64,000 nucleotides of DNA from Oxytricha trifallax (GCA_000711775.1 ARYC01017131.1:44177-108176), one strand, 5' to 3'. Shown: positions 1 to 12,753, counted from the stretch's first letter. Made by a program: numbers and translations. The notes: generated from the sequence alone by a model not told the origin.

Positions 1-2325
1 ATTTCCACCATGTTAGATGAGCAGTACAGAATGAATGAGAAAATTATGAAGTGGTCAAATTAAGCCATGTACGATGGTAACTTGAAAGCACATGAAGATG
101 TTAAAAATAGATTAATGGTTGATCTGTATGCCCAATCTTAAGAGGAATTAATGCTTAGTCCACTCTTACTTATCGATACTGCTGGAGCTTTGATGTATGA
201 GGGAATTGACGAACAATCTGAGAATGAATCCAAGTATAATAATGGAGAGTGTGATCTTGTGATCTAGTTGCTAAAGGAATTAGTAACAATGGGAATCCGT
301 AAATCTGACATTGGTGTTATCACACCTTATAACGCTTAAGTTAATTAGATTAAGAAAGCCATTAGAGGGGCTGAAGAGTTGCATACTCATGTAGAAATTG
401 GGCAAATTCCATAAAGAGGCGGAGAGAGGATTGAAGTATCTACTGTTGACGGATTTTAAGGAAGAGAGAAAGAAGTTATTATTATATCAATGGTTAGATC
501 AAATCCGAAAGGAGAAATTGGTTTCCTCTCAAATGAAAGAAGAATGAATTTGCTTTATAAATTTATTATCTACACCTTTTAAGCATGTATCTTAATATAT
601 CATGTGAACGTAGCAGTAACCAGAGCAAAAAGATTATGTGCAATAATAGCTGACTCTGGAACAGTTTCTCGAAACAATTTCCTTAAAGATTTAATCCAAT
701 ATTTTAAAGAGAATGCTATCTAGCGTTCAGCTTTTGATTACCAAGGCAATACTGATGTGAGAATAATGTATGGGCAAAGTTAGGCAGCAGGAATCGAGAA
801 ACACGAAATATTGAAAAGAAACGAAGATAAAGTCAATTAGTAAATCGATGGTTCAAAGAAAGCTGGACTTACTTAAGCTGAGAAAAAGAAACTCAAAAAA
901 GAGAGATAGAAATATTATTACTTAGATTTTTAATGAAAGCGCATAACCTTTCAAATTCTTTTATAGTTTAAATAATTTGATTATTATAAAAGCTGCAAGA
1001 AGAATAAAAAGATCCTAAGTAAGAGGAAGAAGTAAAAGAATCGTTTAAGTACAAATTTAATGCAAATAAAGACTAAAATGAAATTGATAAGTCTGGAGTG
1101 AATTAAGACGAGATGGATGGCAAGAGACTTGTTGAATTGCACTAAATTATTGAAGATTTCATGAATGATGATAGTTAGTATTGCAATTACATCACTTGTT
1201 ATAAATTTCTAATTTTTAGTCGTGTTTTGAGAATAGATTTATATTGATTTAAATTTTCACATCTTTAATAGTTCTACAACTTCCCAAAAACTTTAAATAG
1301 ATGGGAAAGGTAAAAAGTACATGAAAAATGTGAAGAACTAAAACTATTTCATGAAAGTAATCCTATATTATGATTATTGCTATTATTATCATCAATTTCC
1401 ATTTGTTCATCACACTTTTACATATGAAAGTAAGGGAGTTGGTAAATCTAGATATATCTCAATAAGTAAAGAAGAACCATAGAAACAGGATAAACCTTAA
1501 AGTTTGGCATAAGCCATTTAGTAGCAATAAAATAATGGAAATAATTAATAATCCAGAAAATTGAATCAACTAGCTTAAAACAATTAACCACAATCTTTTC
1601 ACATATTTTTGTTTATATAGTAATTGTTCCATTAATTTGTTCTCTTAATATACCCCAATTAAATTTAATCACAATCTGAAGAGCAGAAAGTTTAAGTTGA
1701 AAAAACTTTGCCAGTTAAAAACTCTCAAATATAAGATTATATCAAACGTAGAATGGAGCAAGATTAGTAGTTATAAAAGACTTCAAAAGAAGAAAAAAAG
1801 AAGAAAAAGCCTTCTAAAAAACAACCAAATTCTTCTAAAGTCGATTAGATATCTGCCAAGGCTGATTAAATGGATGACATGGAATTTATTAACAAATATT
1901 TGACTATTTATTTAGAGTATATTATTATTATAAATTCCTTGACTCGTTGATTCAAATCAACAAGCAGTGTTTCTGGCATATGTGCTAAACTTCTATTGAA
2001 TTGTTCTATTGTACATGCAGGTCTTGTAAAAATAGATTTTGTGCGGAACATTTCTAGCCTGAGAGACACAATTGTGATACTGAAGAATAGAAATTAATTG
2101 TTTTACACCATAATTCTTTATGTTTATTCGATTTGATTCATAAATAAGACTTAATATTGAAAATCAAGTACTACTGATCAATTTAGAAAGGACTCTAATA
2201 AATAAGTCTTAAGAGATAGAGCACAGGCTGCATTAAAAGAAATGGAGACCAAAAGACTTGCTAAGCCTACAAAGAAATAAAGTGAGTAAGCCACCAAGAC
2301 AACAAGTGGTCCAAAGAAAAGATGA
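1..2325 (+). CDS. SF1 helicase, IGHMBP2/SMUBP-2-like, 3' part
   Basis: This is the C-terminal half of a UPF1-like superfamily 1 RNA/DNA helicase; the 5' end lies outside the window. Visible helicase motifs include LDEQYRM near the start, GVITPYNAQ around 310-340, STVDGFQGREKEV around 440-475 and, after an IES is removed, [12 protein letters not shown] (motif VI). Downstream is a lysine-rich region, then a Cys/His cluster around 1980-2080 ([18 protein letters not shown]) that fits the AN1-type zinc finger at the C-terminus of IGHMBP2. The frame closes at a TGA at 2323-2325 after a basic tail. Several in-frame TAA/TAG codons must be glutamine. More AT-rich interruptions (about 935-990, 1190-1290, 1590-1660) are introns or IESs whose exact junctions I could not fix. 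IGHMBP2-type helicases act on ribosome or tRNA-linked RNA; the AN1 finger favours this over UPF1 or senataxin. Confidence 0.8.
549..608. other. 60-bp IES with TGAA pointer in the helicase gene
   Basis: An AT-rich insert separates RRMN from the continuation [10 protein letters not shown] of helicase motif VI. TGAA occurs at 545-548 and at 605-608. Removing one copy plus the spacer gives AGA AGA ATG AAC GTA GCA GTA, reading RRMNVAV as in the UPF1/IGHMBP2 family. The insert has no GT..AG borders at the required phase, so it is an internal eliminated sequence rather than an intron. Confidence 0.8.
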
Positions 2326-2476
2326 ATTGCTTTATTTGAAATTAGTAATACTACAAATTAATGTCTTAATTTCATAATTAAATTAACAATCAAACTAGTT
2401 AATATAGTATCATACATAAATAAAATTGGATATAGTTAAACTAAAGTCATTCATTTTAGAGTGATGAATAAGCTTT

Positions 2477-3125
2477 TCAATGATTTCTATTGATAGATAC
2501 CCTGTTATTGTAATTATCTACAGAGCCACTCCTGCTATTAAACTCCCCAAATTCCCTTCCACTACCTAACCCGTTTACTTTCTCAAAGTGCTTCCTCTTC
2601 ATCAAATAACTTTCCTTCCTTAACTTATCATACTCTCTGAACATTTCCCTATCACTCATCTTCTCAAGCTGTTTGTAGACGCCAATGTTTATCAATGTAT
2701 TTAATTCTAAATTTCTTAGTTTTACAATGAGTATAGTCATAGATGGGATCATTAGAAGATCAATGTAGAAGAGGGATTCGAAGTCTAGGCCACGAGGAGA
2801 GATTTATTGAGAAATGAATAGAATCAGAGTGGTACCGTAGAGCGCAGCAAATAGGATTGAAATTACAATGTATGCAATAAAGAAGATTCTATGATAATTT
2901 TAATCTTAGTTCTGTTGGTTTATTGAGATACTTAAATTATGATACTTCTTATAATAAATTTGATTTATAGCCTAGAAATAAAAGCAACTTAACAAATAAA
3001 AATTAAACCAAGAAATTTAAAATTATAATCTGAATCAATGCAAAAGCTAATCTAAGAAAAAATATCATTTTGATTCCATCTAAAATTCCATACTAAATAT
3101 AGCTATCAAAATCCAGAATTCTCAT
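2477..3125 (-). CDS. small multi-pass membrane protein, unrecognised
   Basis: Read on the minus strand, an ATG at 3125 begins MRILDFDSYIQYGILDGIK, followed by a hydrophobic stretch rich in F, L and I. After a probable short intron near 2910-2960 the frame resumes with a second membrane segment (IAYIVISILFAALYG). A third hydrophobic stretch, around YIDLLMIPSMTILIV, follows. The tail after this is charged (EKMSDREMFREYDKLRKES) and then Ser/Asn-rich, ending SINRNH before TGA. At least three transmembrane segments and a cytosolic tail are therefore visible. I do not recognise a family. It converges on the helicase gene, with about 150 bp between the two stops. The exact exon join is uncertain. 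Confidence 0.55.
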
Positions 3126-4859
3126 TCTAAACGATTTCTACTGACAAGTGTTTAGTGATCGCAATATTAACAAAATTACTAGGATTATTTATATCAAACG
3201 GTAGAATAAGTTCGATTTAGAAATGCGCTTTTTGTGAAATTATTTATATGATTCTCGTGTATCCTAAAGAATTTTTGATAATAATCTTGCTTTAATAGTG
3301 AGTAAACTTTATAAATTATTAATTAAAAATTTAAATAAATTGATTTCTTATGATAAAACAATACAATTATTTTTTGATTTATCATAATAGCGAATAGTAA
3401 AAATATCTGCGGTATATATTCAGAAATAAAATTGGAGCAAGATCTTCGTTTATATAATTCTTTTTTATAGTATGCGTCAACCACAAATAGCTTAAAGAAC
3501 AGTGCTATAAAAATGTGTACTATAAAGTAATTATTATAATTATCTAAAGGGGTTTTAGGGGATACAATATTATTAATATTTATAATTTTAATTTGATTTT
3601 ATGAAGTAAACTGTAAATTGATCTTTGAGTATAAAACTATTCTGAGTGCTCCGAATCATGTCTTAAATGCTATAGTATAATATCCAAAATATTTATAGTA
3701 TGGAAATGCAGGCTACTGACCATATGATGCCCAGACCACTTGATGTTATATCTGTATTTGCCATTACTTACTTATATTTATTATTTTAATGTGATATCTT
3801 TAACTTTATTTATTTTTTCTACTAGTGTCCTAATATTGACTTTAAATATTTTGTGAGGGAAATCCATATTTTTATTTTCTCAATAAAATTAATTTTGATA
3901 TACATAGTTAATTTATGTTTAGCATATCGATTTCGAAACTAAATAAATAATATTGCTATATAAATACTATTTTGCTTAGTTTCTTTTATTGAAATTTATT
4001 GGGAGTCATTGTGATAGGGTAAAATTGTTATCGGAAAATTAATTCGGTAGGAACTGTGCAAAGTTTAAATTAATGTCTGTTTAAAATTAATCTAATATAT
4101 ATTAAATATTAAATAAATTGCTTTTGTTAAGATTAAAAGCTTAAAATCACTAAGTAATATTATGGAAATAATATTCTTAATGAAATTAATTGCTCAAAGA
4201 TTTTATTTAAATTTTGAAAAATAATTGTCATGAGGCAATACTCTTATCAAGGAATCATATTAATGGGATGAATATTTATTTATTATAGCAGAAATACATA
4301 TGATGTATGAAATTGAAGATTATGTAAACAATATTTTTTAATAATAACTGTTAGCTTAATGATTTTATAAAAAGCTTCAAGTCTTGGTTCGTTATATCTG
4401 AATAATAAATAAACCTAATTCAAGTTTAAACATATAAAACTAAAAAATTTAATTATTTTTGTAAGATAGGGAAAAATTGAAGTATCTCCATCAATGGATT
4501 AATAAAAAATACTTCAAATCAAAAATAAAGTGGAATACTAGTCCAATCACTCTGTATAAAAATTAAGTCCATATTTATTCCCAATTTTAATGAATTCCTA
4601 CATTATTACATTGATTTCTAATTTTAATAGATATCCTTTAAAAATGAATCTTCTCATTTTCTATCAGAGCAATTTTATTTCAAATAATTTAATCTGAGTC
4701 TTGTTGATTTTATACAGCGCACTTTTAACTTTAATCTTTTTGAAACTTACTATATAGTTACACTATTAATGTGCGTACTCTAACTATTGTTCAAATTGTT
4801 TAAAATATTTATCAGTAGATTCAATAATTTAAGAATATCGTTCCATAAATTTATAGAAA
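3126..4859. other. AT-rich spacer with a degenerate telomere-like motif
   Basis: I see no gene with a recognisable protein here. The stretch is very AT-rich and its open frames are uninformative, because TGA is the only stop. At 3549-3561 it contains GGGGTTTTAGGGG, which resembles the G4T4 termini of the telomere-bearing transposons further along, with one substituted position. No partner inverted terminus was found nearby, so it could be a solo relic or chance. The 3' part is the upstream region of RAD51. Confidence 0.5.
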
Positions 4860-5879
4860 ATGAAATAAGCAGAAAAAGAAGACGTCGCACAGCAGGAGGA
4901 AGAGGAAGTAGAGTTAGAAGGACCCACTCCAATTAAAGCTCTCGAAGAAAAAGGTATTAATGCAGGTGATATAAAAAAGCTGGAGGAAGCTGGATATCAT
5001 ACTGTAGAAGCTGTGGCCTTTACTCCAAAGAAAATGCTCATAAACGTTAAGGGTCTTAGTGAGGCAAAGGTCGATAAAATCGTAGAAGCAGCTCAGAAAA
5101 TAGTCAATTTAGGGTTTCAAACAGCCTCCACTTACTTCGAAAAGAGATAGAGTATGGTTCATCTCACAACTGGCTCTTCATCGCTAGATTAATTACTTGG
5201 AGGAGGTATAGAAACAGGCTCTATTACTGAGATTTTCGGTGAATTCAGAACTGGTAAAACGCAAATATGTCACACTCTCTGTGTAACTTGCCAACTTCCA
5301 ATAAGTAAAGGTGGTGGAGAAGGAATGGCAATGTATGTTGATACCGAGGGTACCTTCAGACCAGAGAGATTGATACCTGTAGCTAAGAGATTCGGATTAG
5401 ATGAGCAGCAAGTTCTTGACAATGTGGCCTATGCTAGAGCACATAACACCGATTAGCAAAATAAATTGCTTATCTAAGCAGCTGCTCTAATGGCAGAGAA
5501 CAGATTTGCTCTCCTCGTTATAGATAGTGCAACTGCACTTTATAGAACAGATTACAGTGGTAGAGGTGAGCTTTCGGCAAGATAAATGCATTTGGCCAAA
5601 TTCTTGAGAACCTTATAAAGAATTGCAGATGAATTCGGTGTTGCAGTAGTAATAACAAATTAAGTGGTGGCCTAGGTGGATGGTTCAGCTATGTTTGCAG
5701 CTGACTCTAAGAAGCCTATCGGAGGTCATATTATAGCTCATGCTTCATGTACCAGATTGTCTCTAAGAAAAGGAAGAAATGAGAGCAGAGTGTGCAAGAT
5801 TTATGACTCTCCTTGCTTGCCAGAATCTGAGGCTATGTATGCTATAACAAATGATGGAATCGATGACTATAAAGACTGA
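4860..5879 (+). CDS. RAD51: RAD51 recombinase
   Basis: A single uninterrupted frame of 339 residues, the usual RAD51 length. After an acidic N-terminus there is a helix-hairpin-helix domain (about residues 25-85). The RecA core follows, with Walker A GEFRTGKT near residues 127-134 and Walker [20 protein letters not shown] in the middle. After it come the L2-side segment ([20 protein letters not shown]) and the conserved end [26 protein letters not shown]. It forms filaments on single-stranded DNA and performs strand exchange in homologous recombination and meiosis. Four TAA/TAG codons sit at Gln positions, for example in ARAHNTDQQNK. The start ATG at 4860 is followed by a family-like acidic tail. 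No intron or IES interrupts it, unlike most neighbours. Confidence 0.96.
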
Positions 5880-6005
5880 TAAAAAGGAAATTTCCAGGAA
5901 AGATTAAATATCTCAAGAATTTATAATAGAACTTAATAATTAATTTAGTAAATGATAAATCTCAAACTTTCTATTAAATAAAGATAATCCAAAATACCTT
6001 CTTAT

Positions 6006-8559
6006 TCAAAGCTATTCCTATTTTTTATGTAACATACTGGCTAGTTGATTGTATTATTGCATTAATTCCTTCATTTTTTGTAAAATTTCTTGTTCATTGT
6101 CAGTATTGATTCCAGAAAATGATTGTCTTTACGAAGAAAGATTTTGTGAGTACATTAAACTTGGCGCATCTCCAGAATTCCCACCTGAAGATAAGGCCTT
6201 CCTAAGTTTATAATTCTCAATTGCAAGTTAAAGTCCCTTACTTTCTTGCTCAATAAAATGGCTTTAAAGATTTTTGCATTTCTTGCAGTGATTACAAGGC
6301 TCAACCTTTATCAATCCTTTCTCCATAACTAGAATTAAATTGTAAATAACGATTTATGACTTACTCTTTTGCTTTAAAGGTTCCAGAAAATCTTCCTCAT
6401 TGAACTTAATGACTTTTTGATCAGTAGAGTTGATAGATAGAATTTCATTGTCTTAATTATTTTGATAAGGCGCTGGTGAGGCGATTTCAACTGAAGATAC
6501 TTGAGTGTGATTTCCAGCTCTTCTATGGATTTGAAGATTCCCTCCGATGATGTCATATATAGTAAAATAATAAATTTATCTGAGTTTCTTTGTAAAGCAG
6601 CTTAGTCTAGTTTCTACTTAAGGATATTAAAAGAAGTTGAACTTTCATTTTTAGAATCTTCCCCTATCGGCTCAAGTTATCTTTACTAACTTATCATATT
6701 TTGAAGATTAATTTCTTGGGATTGAATGAATTTATTACTATTTAATGATTGTTTAGAGCCGCTCTGTTTTGAAGATGACATGCTTTGCATGCTGGTTGCT
6801 TTTGTGATAGAAGTACTTGCTCTAGATTAAGGATTATGGAGCTTCAAATTTTAAAGATAATTTTAATCCTAACTTTCTTAAATATATTTCTTTTAACTTG
6901 TATTTCGTGGATAAAAATCATTTTTAGCACCATTCCTGCCAGTACTAGGTCTTCTTTTCTTTATTGCCATTAATTTTGCTGAAAATTTCTTCATAACTAA
7001 ATAAAATGATAAGTTGACAAGATTATTCTTACATTTTTAGGGTATTTCGACAGTAAATACATTAAATTTAACAAACTTGCCTCTAAATTCAATAGAATCG
7101 GAGCTCTCTTCCGATATAGTGTTGTCTAATTCAAGCTCCCCTTTTTATTTTAAATCCTAAATGTTTCTTAATAAAGCCAGAGCTAACTTTCTATGAAACT
7201 TTAAGTTAAATCCAGGATTCTCTCTTAAATCCAAATTTGTGAGGGATTAATTGGAAACCATTAATTTAACAAATTCCCCAACCCATTACTCATCGATGTT
7301 ATTATTCTTTATATCAACACTCCTCATGTATAAGTCATTCCTTAATGCAAGAATTAGTTCACTTGCTAGTATATCTGAGAAATTATTGTGACTAAGGATA
7401 ACCTACTTTAAGCCCTGCTTATACTCATCATTCGGTGGGAGCTCGCCTCTCAAGGAATAAGACCAAACCACATGATCTCTACGTTCAGATTATGATGAAA
7501 CTATTTTGGCTATTAAATAAGAGCACTTATCGTCCAAGCCATTACAGGATAAGTTCAAAGTTTCAAGGCATTGATTTTGGCAAAGAGCTGGCATTATTGC
7601 CTCAAGCATTGAATTATCAAGCAAGCAGAAATTAAAAGTCAAATCCTTAAGATATTTGTTTTTTATTAGTGACTCACTGATAACATGCATAGAATCCAAA
7701 GATAGTCTGAGTCCACAAAATTAAGCAATATAAAATAAACTAAAGTAATAGATCAGGTTTTTTTAAAAATGCTACTGAAGTTAACTAAGAAGATATTTTA
7801 ATGTTTTTGCAGATTCCCTCCACCATCAAATAATTGTCAAGATAATTTTAGGAGAGGTATTTGGACCTCACTGGAGAATTGCAAAGTTTATCTATCTTTC
7901 TGTTTTCTGCTGCAAATACATTAGAAGCTTCTTTCAATGAAAGAGAATCAATTTACATTAATTTCTTTTTTTACTAACAATTTATAAATAAATTTATTAA
8001 TTTTATTTAATCATCATAGAAGTCTGATAATTGCATCTTTACAACATCTATAGTTAGTTCAATAATTACAGTATAGATATAGATTTTATTTCTTACCATT
8101 ATAATTAAAAAAGCATGACCAGAGAGCAACTGATTCTATGACTTTCTCTTTTTCAAGGACTCTGTAAATTCCTACTATCTACTCCGGCTCCATAGTATCA
8201 ATATCAACTGCAATTTATTTATATAAAAGTTAAAACTATTGTTTGGTAAATTTTTTGCTTCTTCAACCTCTAGATTGCTTAGACCAAAATAATCAAGAGT
8301 TAACTTACGAATTAGAAATTTAATTATTGGGCTGTACATAGTTGTTGAAACATGCTCTCTTATATTTGATTGTTAATGGCGAGTTATGAGCGCAGTTGAA
8401 CTCTACGTTCGCAGCATGGATGTGTTTAGCTGTGTTTCCCATCGGGGAAGTTACTAGCGAACTCAGCATTGATTGGGTTTTATTTAATTTTTCACGTTTC
8501 ATCACTACTTTCTTTAATTAATCTTAATTGTTGGTACGGACCTTCATTTCTGAACTCAT
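6006..8559 (-). CDS. CEP78-like leucine-rich-repeat centriolar protein
   Basis: On the minus strand an ATG at 8559 starts a short first segment. A phase change near 8300 (intron or IES) follows, and leucine-rich repeats run between about 7700 and 7100. The segment ERRDHVVWSYSLRGELPP, then GLKQVILSHNNFSD, ALRNDLYMRSVDIKNNNI and SLTNLDLRENPGF, follows the order and spacing of vertebrate CEP78 (W-x-SLR-x-R-P, DLWLRALDLQQCG, LDIRKNPL). Behind the LRRs are a long Ser/Lys-rich linker and a C-terminal coiled coil (LAIENYKLRKALS, EQEILQKMKELMQQY) that ends at TGA 6006-6008. CEP78 works at centrioles and basal bodies, which suits a ciliated cell. The LRR part of the call is firm; the CEP78 assignment rests on motif order only. 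Confidence 0.7.
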
Positions 8560-8726
8560 TTTTCAAGTGTTAAGTAAAAAATAATTAAAATTGTAAAATA
8601 AAATAATCTAAATTTATGCTATGAGCTTTCATTGATATTAAAATGTGAATGATATCGAGATTAATGAAGTGCTATTGAATCTTAAATTTATAAAAGTTTA
8701 TAATTTAATTGATAATCATTAATAAG

Positions 8727-11700
8727 ATGAATCAAAATAGCTAAATGATGATAAATTTGATCCCTGGAAGTGGATCAACTACTCACAAATTGATTAAAAA
8801 TACAGAAGTAACTTTCAACTTGACTTGCAATACTAAATTTGGAGAACGTGTAGCTTTGATTGGTAATTTGTCTCTTCTAGGTCATTGGGACACAAATAAA
8901 ATCGTGTATCTCGATACAAACGACTAAATTTACCCAATATGGACGATTAAGATTGATCTTCCGAGAGATAAAATTGTAGAGTATAAATATTTGGTAATCA
9001 CAGAACCAATCACTGGGCCGAAAAATGTTAAACCTAAAATTACTTGGGAAAATTTACCTCCAAACGTTAATAGAATAGTAAATACACACGGGAAGAAGGA
9101 AGTCGTTCTATATGAGTCACTATAAAGCTTAGAGAGCATTGAGGAATATGTTGAAGTCAACTAAGTTAAGCATTTTATGTCAAGCAGCGATTAAGACTCA
9201 TTTAAATAAGAAGATTTTGATTCGGTTCATGCAACAGGGAATCAAAAAAAATTCAAGCAAGAGAAAAGAAAAATTATGATTGATTAAGAAGAGGACGAAG
9301 AAGGCTACAGAGATTCAGATAGCGCGGTAAGCCTAGAAAGTTTATTATAATATATGTTTTAGGATGCTGATGATGAGAGAAGTCATGTTACTACTGAATA
9401 AGCTGAAAGAAATCGATATCTATAAAACGCGAAAGAACAATTGAATTCCAGAATCCCATAAGTCTTTTCACAAAGATGTCTTGATAAAAAGACATTAAAC
9501 GAACAAAGCATGGGTAGTTTGAGTAGCGTAGTAAACTAGGCAGATATTAAGATTGACCCTCTTGAGCCAAGAATTATCGCTACATTCAATCTACCCTACT
9601 AGATTTAAAGAGATGTAAATGACAGAACTAAATTTACATTAATTGAGACATATCAACACCCAGTAATTCTTAGATAGTTTAATTGATTCTTATAGATATT
9701 TTTGTTTGCATCATTGAAGAAATTATCAGATGATAAAAAATACACATTCTTATGGGTTGGTTTATTTACAACAAATGAAGAGTTGACAAATGAAGAAAAG
9801 ATTTCGATTACAGAGTAGCTCAAGCAAAAGAGCTGCTTCCCAATTTTTGTTTCTCTTCATGAACTTACACCATGCATGAAATTTTATTAAAATGCTCTTA
9901 AAACAATTTTCCACAATTTCAAGGCACTTTACTAAGACTACTCATTAGTAGAAAATATGGATTATTGTGGATCATTATTTTATTTTGAGGAATTTATGAA
10001 TTCAATTATGATTAGTTAATGATTACTGATCTTTAGAAAAATTTTCAAACATATCTCAAGAATAAGCATTATATTATAGCAGGCTTTACTTTGACAGTAT
10101 ATTATAATTGCTTATAAGAAATCCTCAAAATGCATATTTTTATCAAAGCCAAAAAATCTACAATTATTCTAATAAATTATATTAGCGATATTCACTTCTG
10201 AAAATCTATAAAAAAAATTAATTAAACTTTTTAATGATTTATTTAGGTGGAATCCATGATTCAATTACAGTTTTTGAATTTTTATTATTTTCATATTTAT
10301 GATACAATAATGGAAAGAGTATCAAAGAATTAATTAGCTTTTTGCGAATAAAATTTTTGAAGTTAAGAACATGTTTTCTAAGTAAAATCTAAAGCAAGTA
10401 TGGATCCATGGTGATTAACTTCTTATGGTGGCTTTTTATCTCAAGAAGAAATTCTTAGATGCGAATATTGGATTCTTTTTCCATACGCCTTTCCCCTCAT
10501 CAGGAATCTTCAGAATGTTCCAATTTAGAACAGAAATATTAAATTCTTTGCTTCATTGTGATCTCGTAGGCTTCCATTTATTTGAACATGCAAGAAATTT
10601 CCTTATGACTTGCCATAGAATGCTTGGCCTAGAGTATGAATTTCTGAGAGGTGGTTATTTAGCAATCAATAATCATGGTAAACATGTAATGATTAGAGTT
10701 AGCCATATAGGTATAGACCCTGATTTCTTTGAGGAGATTTTGAAATCCAAAAATTACAGAAAGCAATTAAAGCTATTTAAGACTTAATTCGAGCAGATTA
10801 AGACTCTCTATAAAGATTCGCAACCTATAATAATTTCTTCAATTAACAGTTGTCATCCTATATCTGGAGTTCAAAATAAGCTTGTTGCCTATGCTGAGTT
10901 TTTAAGAAAATATCCAAACTATAAGAACAAAATTTGCTTGATTTAATACTCAACACCTAATATTTCCACTTATGAGAACAAAAAGGACAAAACAGGAGAT
11001 AAATTCCAAGGTGATATAGAAATATTAGCAGGTTATCGAGAAAAGACCTTAGAACAAGTTAAAGCCATCTAAAAAGAGTTTGGACCTCAAACTTTATTTT
11101 ACTATGAAGAAAACCCAACTCTAGAGAAAAGATTGGCACTATGGACTGTGTCAAACATCCTTTTAGTTTCAAATTTGAAGGATGGTCTTTGCTTACCTCC
11201 TTTAGAATATACCATTACTAAAAAGTTTACAAATAAATTTGAGAATGCATTGATGCTTATTAGTGAATTCAGTGGTGCTAATAGAGCATTCACAGGTTTT
11301 CTGGAGTTCAATCCATTCAATGTAAGCTTATTCTATTTTTATATTTTCCTTAGATTTAAGAATTCTAACTTAAGCTTGACTAAGGATTAAGTATGACACC
11401 TTTAGAAAAAGGTGATTTAATGAGGCAAGCTTATGGTTATGTTTAAAGAACCTCTACTTCTAAATGGGTAGAATCGTTTTTGAGAGACTTAAAATATGCA
11501 TATAAGCCATCATCAATGAGCTACGATAATTTAATTTCTATCCATTTATTTACTATCTTGGTGATTAAAATATCAACATGGCTTATAACATGCGAGTTAT
11601 CCATTCAAAGTCTCAATTAAAGAAGTTAGATCTCTTCGAATGTGACAGTAACTTCTAAAACTCAAAAAGATGTGTAATATTCATAGATCATGAAGCCCTT

Positions 11701-12753
11701 CCAACACTTGACTATGCTTAAGATACTATGATGCCTATAAGATCAACCCTTGAAGATCTAGAGGAAATAGCAGTCGATTCAAGAAACACAGTTATTATAT
11801 TCAGTAATTAAAGCAAAAACACTATGAAAGAGTTGTTTGAACAAACTGTGAATAACATATGGCTGGTTGCAGAGAGTGGGTATTTGTACAAAACTGGCCC
11901 GTAAGCACATTGGAAATAACTTACCTAACTTGCTAAGAAAGTGTGGCTAAATCCTATTTAAGAATTAATGCAGATTTATACCTAAAATGTAGATGGATCA
12001 GTAGTTGAAGAAAGAGAAAGCACTCTTGTTTGGAATTACAAAAATGCAATGTATACTTCGCTTTATTTTTTTAACGCTGAAGAGGAATAAGGAATAATTG
12101 TTTCTAAAGAACTTTATGGTTAAATAAAACAACTACTTGGCAACGCCCCTGTTGAAATAGTTCAAGGAAAAGGTTACTTAGAAGTCAAGCCAATAAAACT
12201 AAAGAAACAAAAACTTGTTAAGACACTCTTCTAACAGATCACTTAAAACACTTAAAAAATAGATTACTTGCTATATATTGGCACTGGAACTGGCAATGAA
12301 GTTGTCTATAATTTCTTGAAATCAAAGAGAGCTGAGCAGTTTTATAATTCAAGTGAGAGCAGGAAATTTATTTGCACTTTAGGCAAGAAACCTACATGCG
12401 CACAGTTTTTCCTTGATGATGTTGAAGAAGTAAAAAAAAAGAATATAGTTTTTTATAAGTACATTAAAGATATATTTTAGATAATTAAAAGACGAAATTT
12501 GCATAATTTAGCCATAATTAAATTACTTCATTTATAATACTTTTTAGATAGATATTAATCTATTTCATATTAAAAAATAAAAAATATTTTACCATATTAT
12601 ATTTTGCGGCAGTTTATATGGAATAAAAAGAATTTTTTAAATGCCTTTTTAATTTCATAACATCAAAGATTATGTTTGTTTAAAAGTAAAATTCCTGTTA
12701 AACAAATTAAGACATTCAACTCAAAAAAGAAAGAAGACAAGATCTTACGCTGA
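8727..12753 (+). CDS. trehalose-6-phosphate synthase/phosphatase with N-terminal CBM20
   Basis: From the ATG at 8727 the first ~100 residues match a starch-binding CBM20 fold (VALIGNLSLLGHWDTNK..L, then IVEYKYLVI). An acidic, Ser-rich linker follows. The glycosyltransferase-20 domain then shows WIHGDQLLMVAFYLKKK, IGFFFHTPFPSSGIFR, LLHCDLVGFHLFEHARNF and VSHIGIDPDFF. Its later part reads VSNILLVSNLKDGLCLPPLEY, close to the TPS donor-site signature. The C-terminal part resembles a HAD-type trehalose phosphatase (RCVIFIDHEALPTLDY, TVIIFSNQSKNTM, AESGYLYKTG, YIGTGTGNE, CTLGKKPTCAQFFLDD). The typical catalytic DxDxT is not intact there (IDHEA), so phosphatase activity is doubtful. At least one IES (10000-10302) and several introns interrupt it. 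The in-frame TGA is at 12751-12753, but the domain ends near 12470, so the true end may be earlier through splicing. Confidence 0.85.
10000..10302. other. 303-bp IES with ATTTATGA pointer in the TPS gene
   Basis: The octamer ATTTATGA occurs at 9992-9999 and at 10295-10302. Joining the flanks at one copy yields GAG GAA TTT ATG ATA CAA TAA TGG AAA GAG, that is EEFMIQQWKEYQRINQLFANK, which restores the region just before WIHGDQLL expected in TPS enzymes. The insert is AT-rich, contains in-frame TGA codons and lacks GT..AG ends. It fits an internal eliminated sequence with an 8-bp pointer. Confidence 0.8.

Noticed and set aside
935..990. ATTATTA direct repeat as an IES pointer in the helicase gene
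   Set aside because: Joining at this repeat leads into the wrong frame for the downstream KLQEEQKDPKQEEE segment; in such AT-rich sequence a 7-mer repeat is weak evidence on its own.
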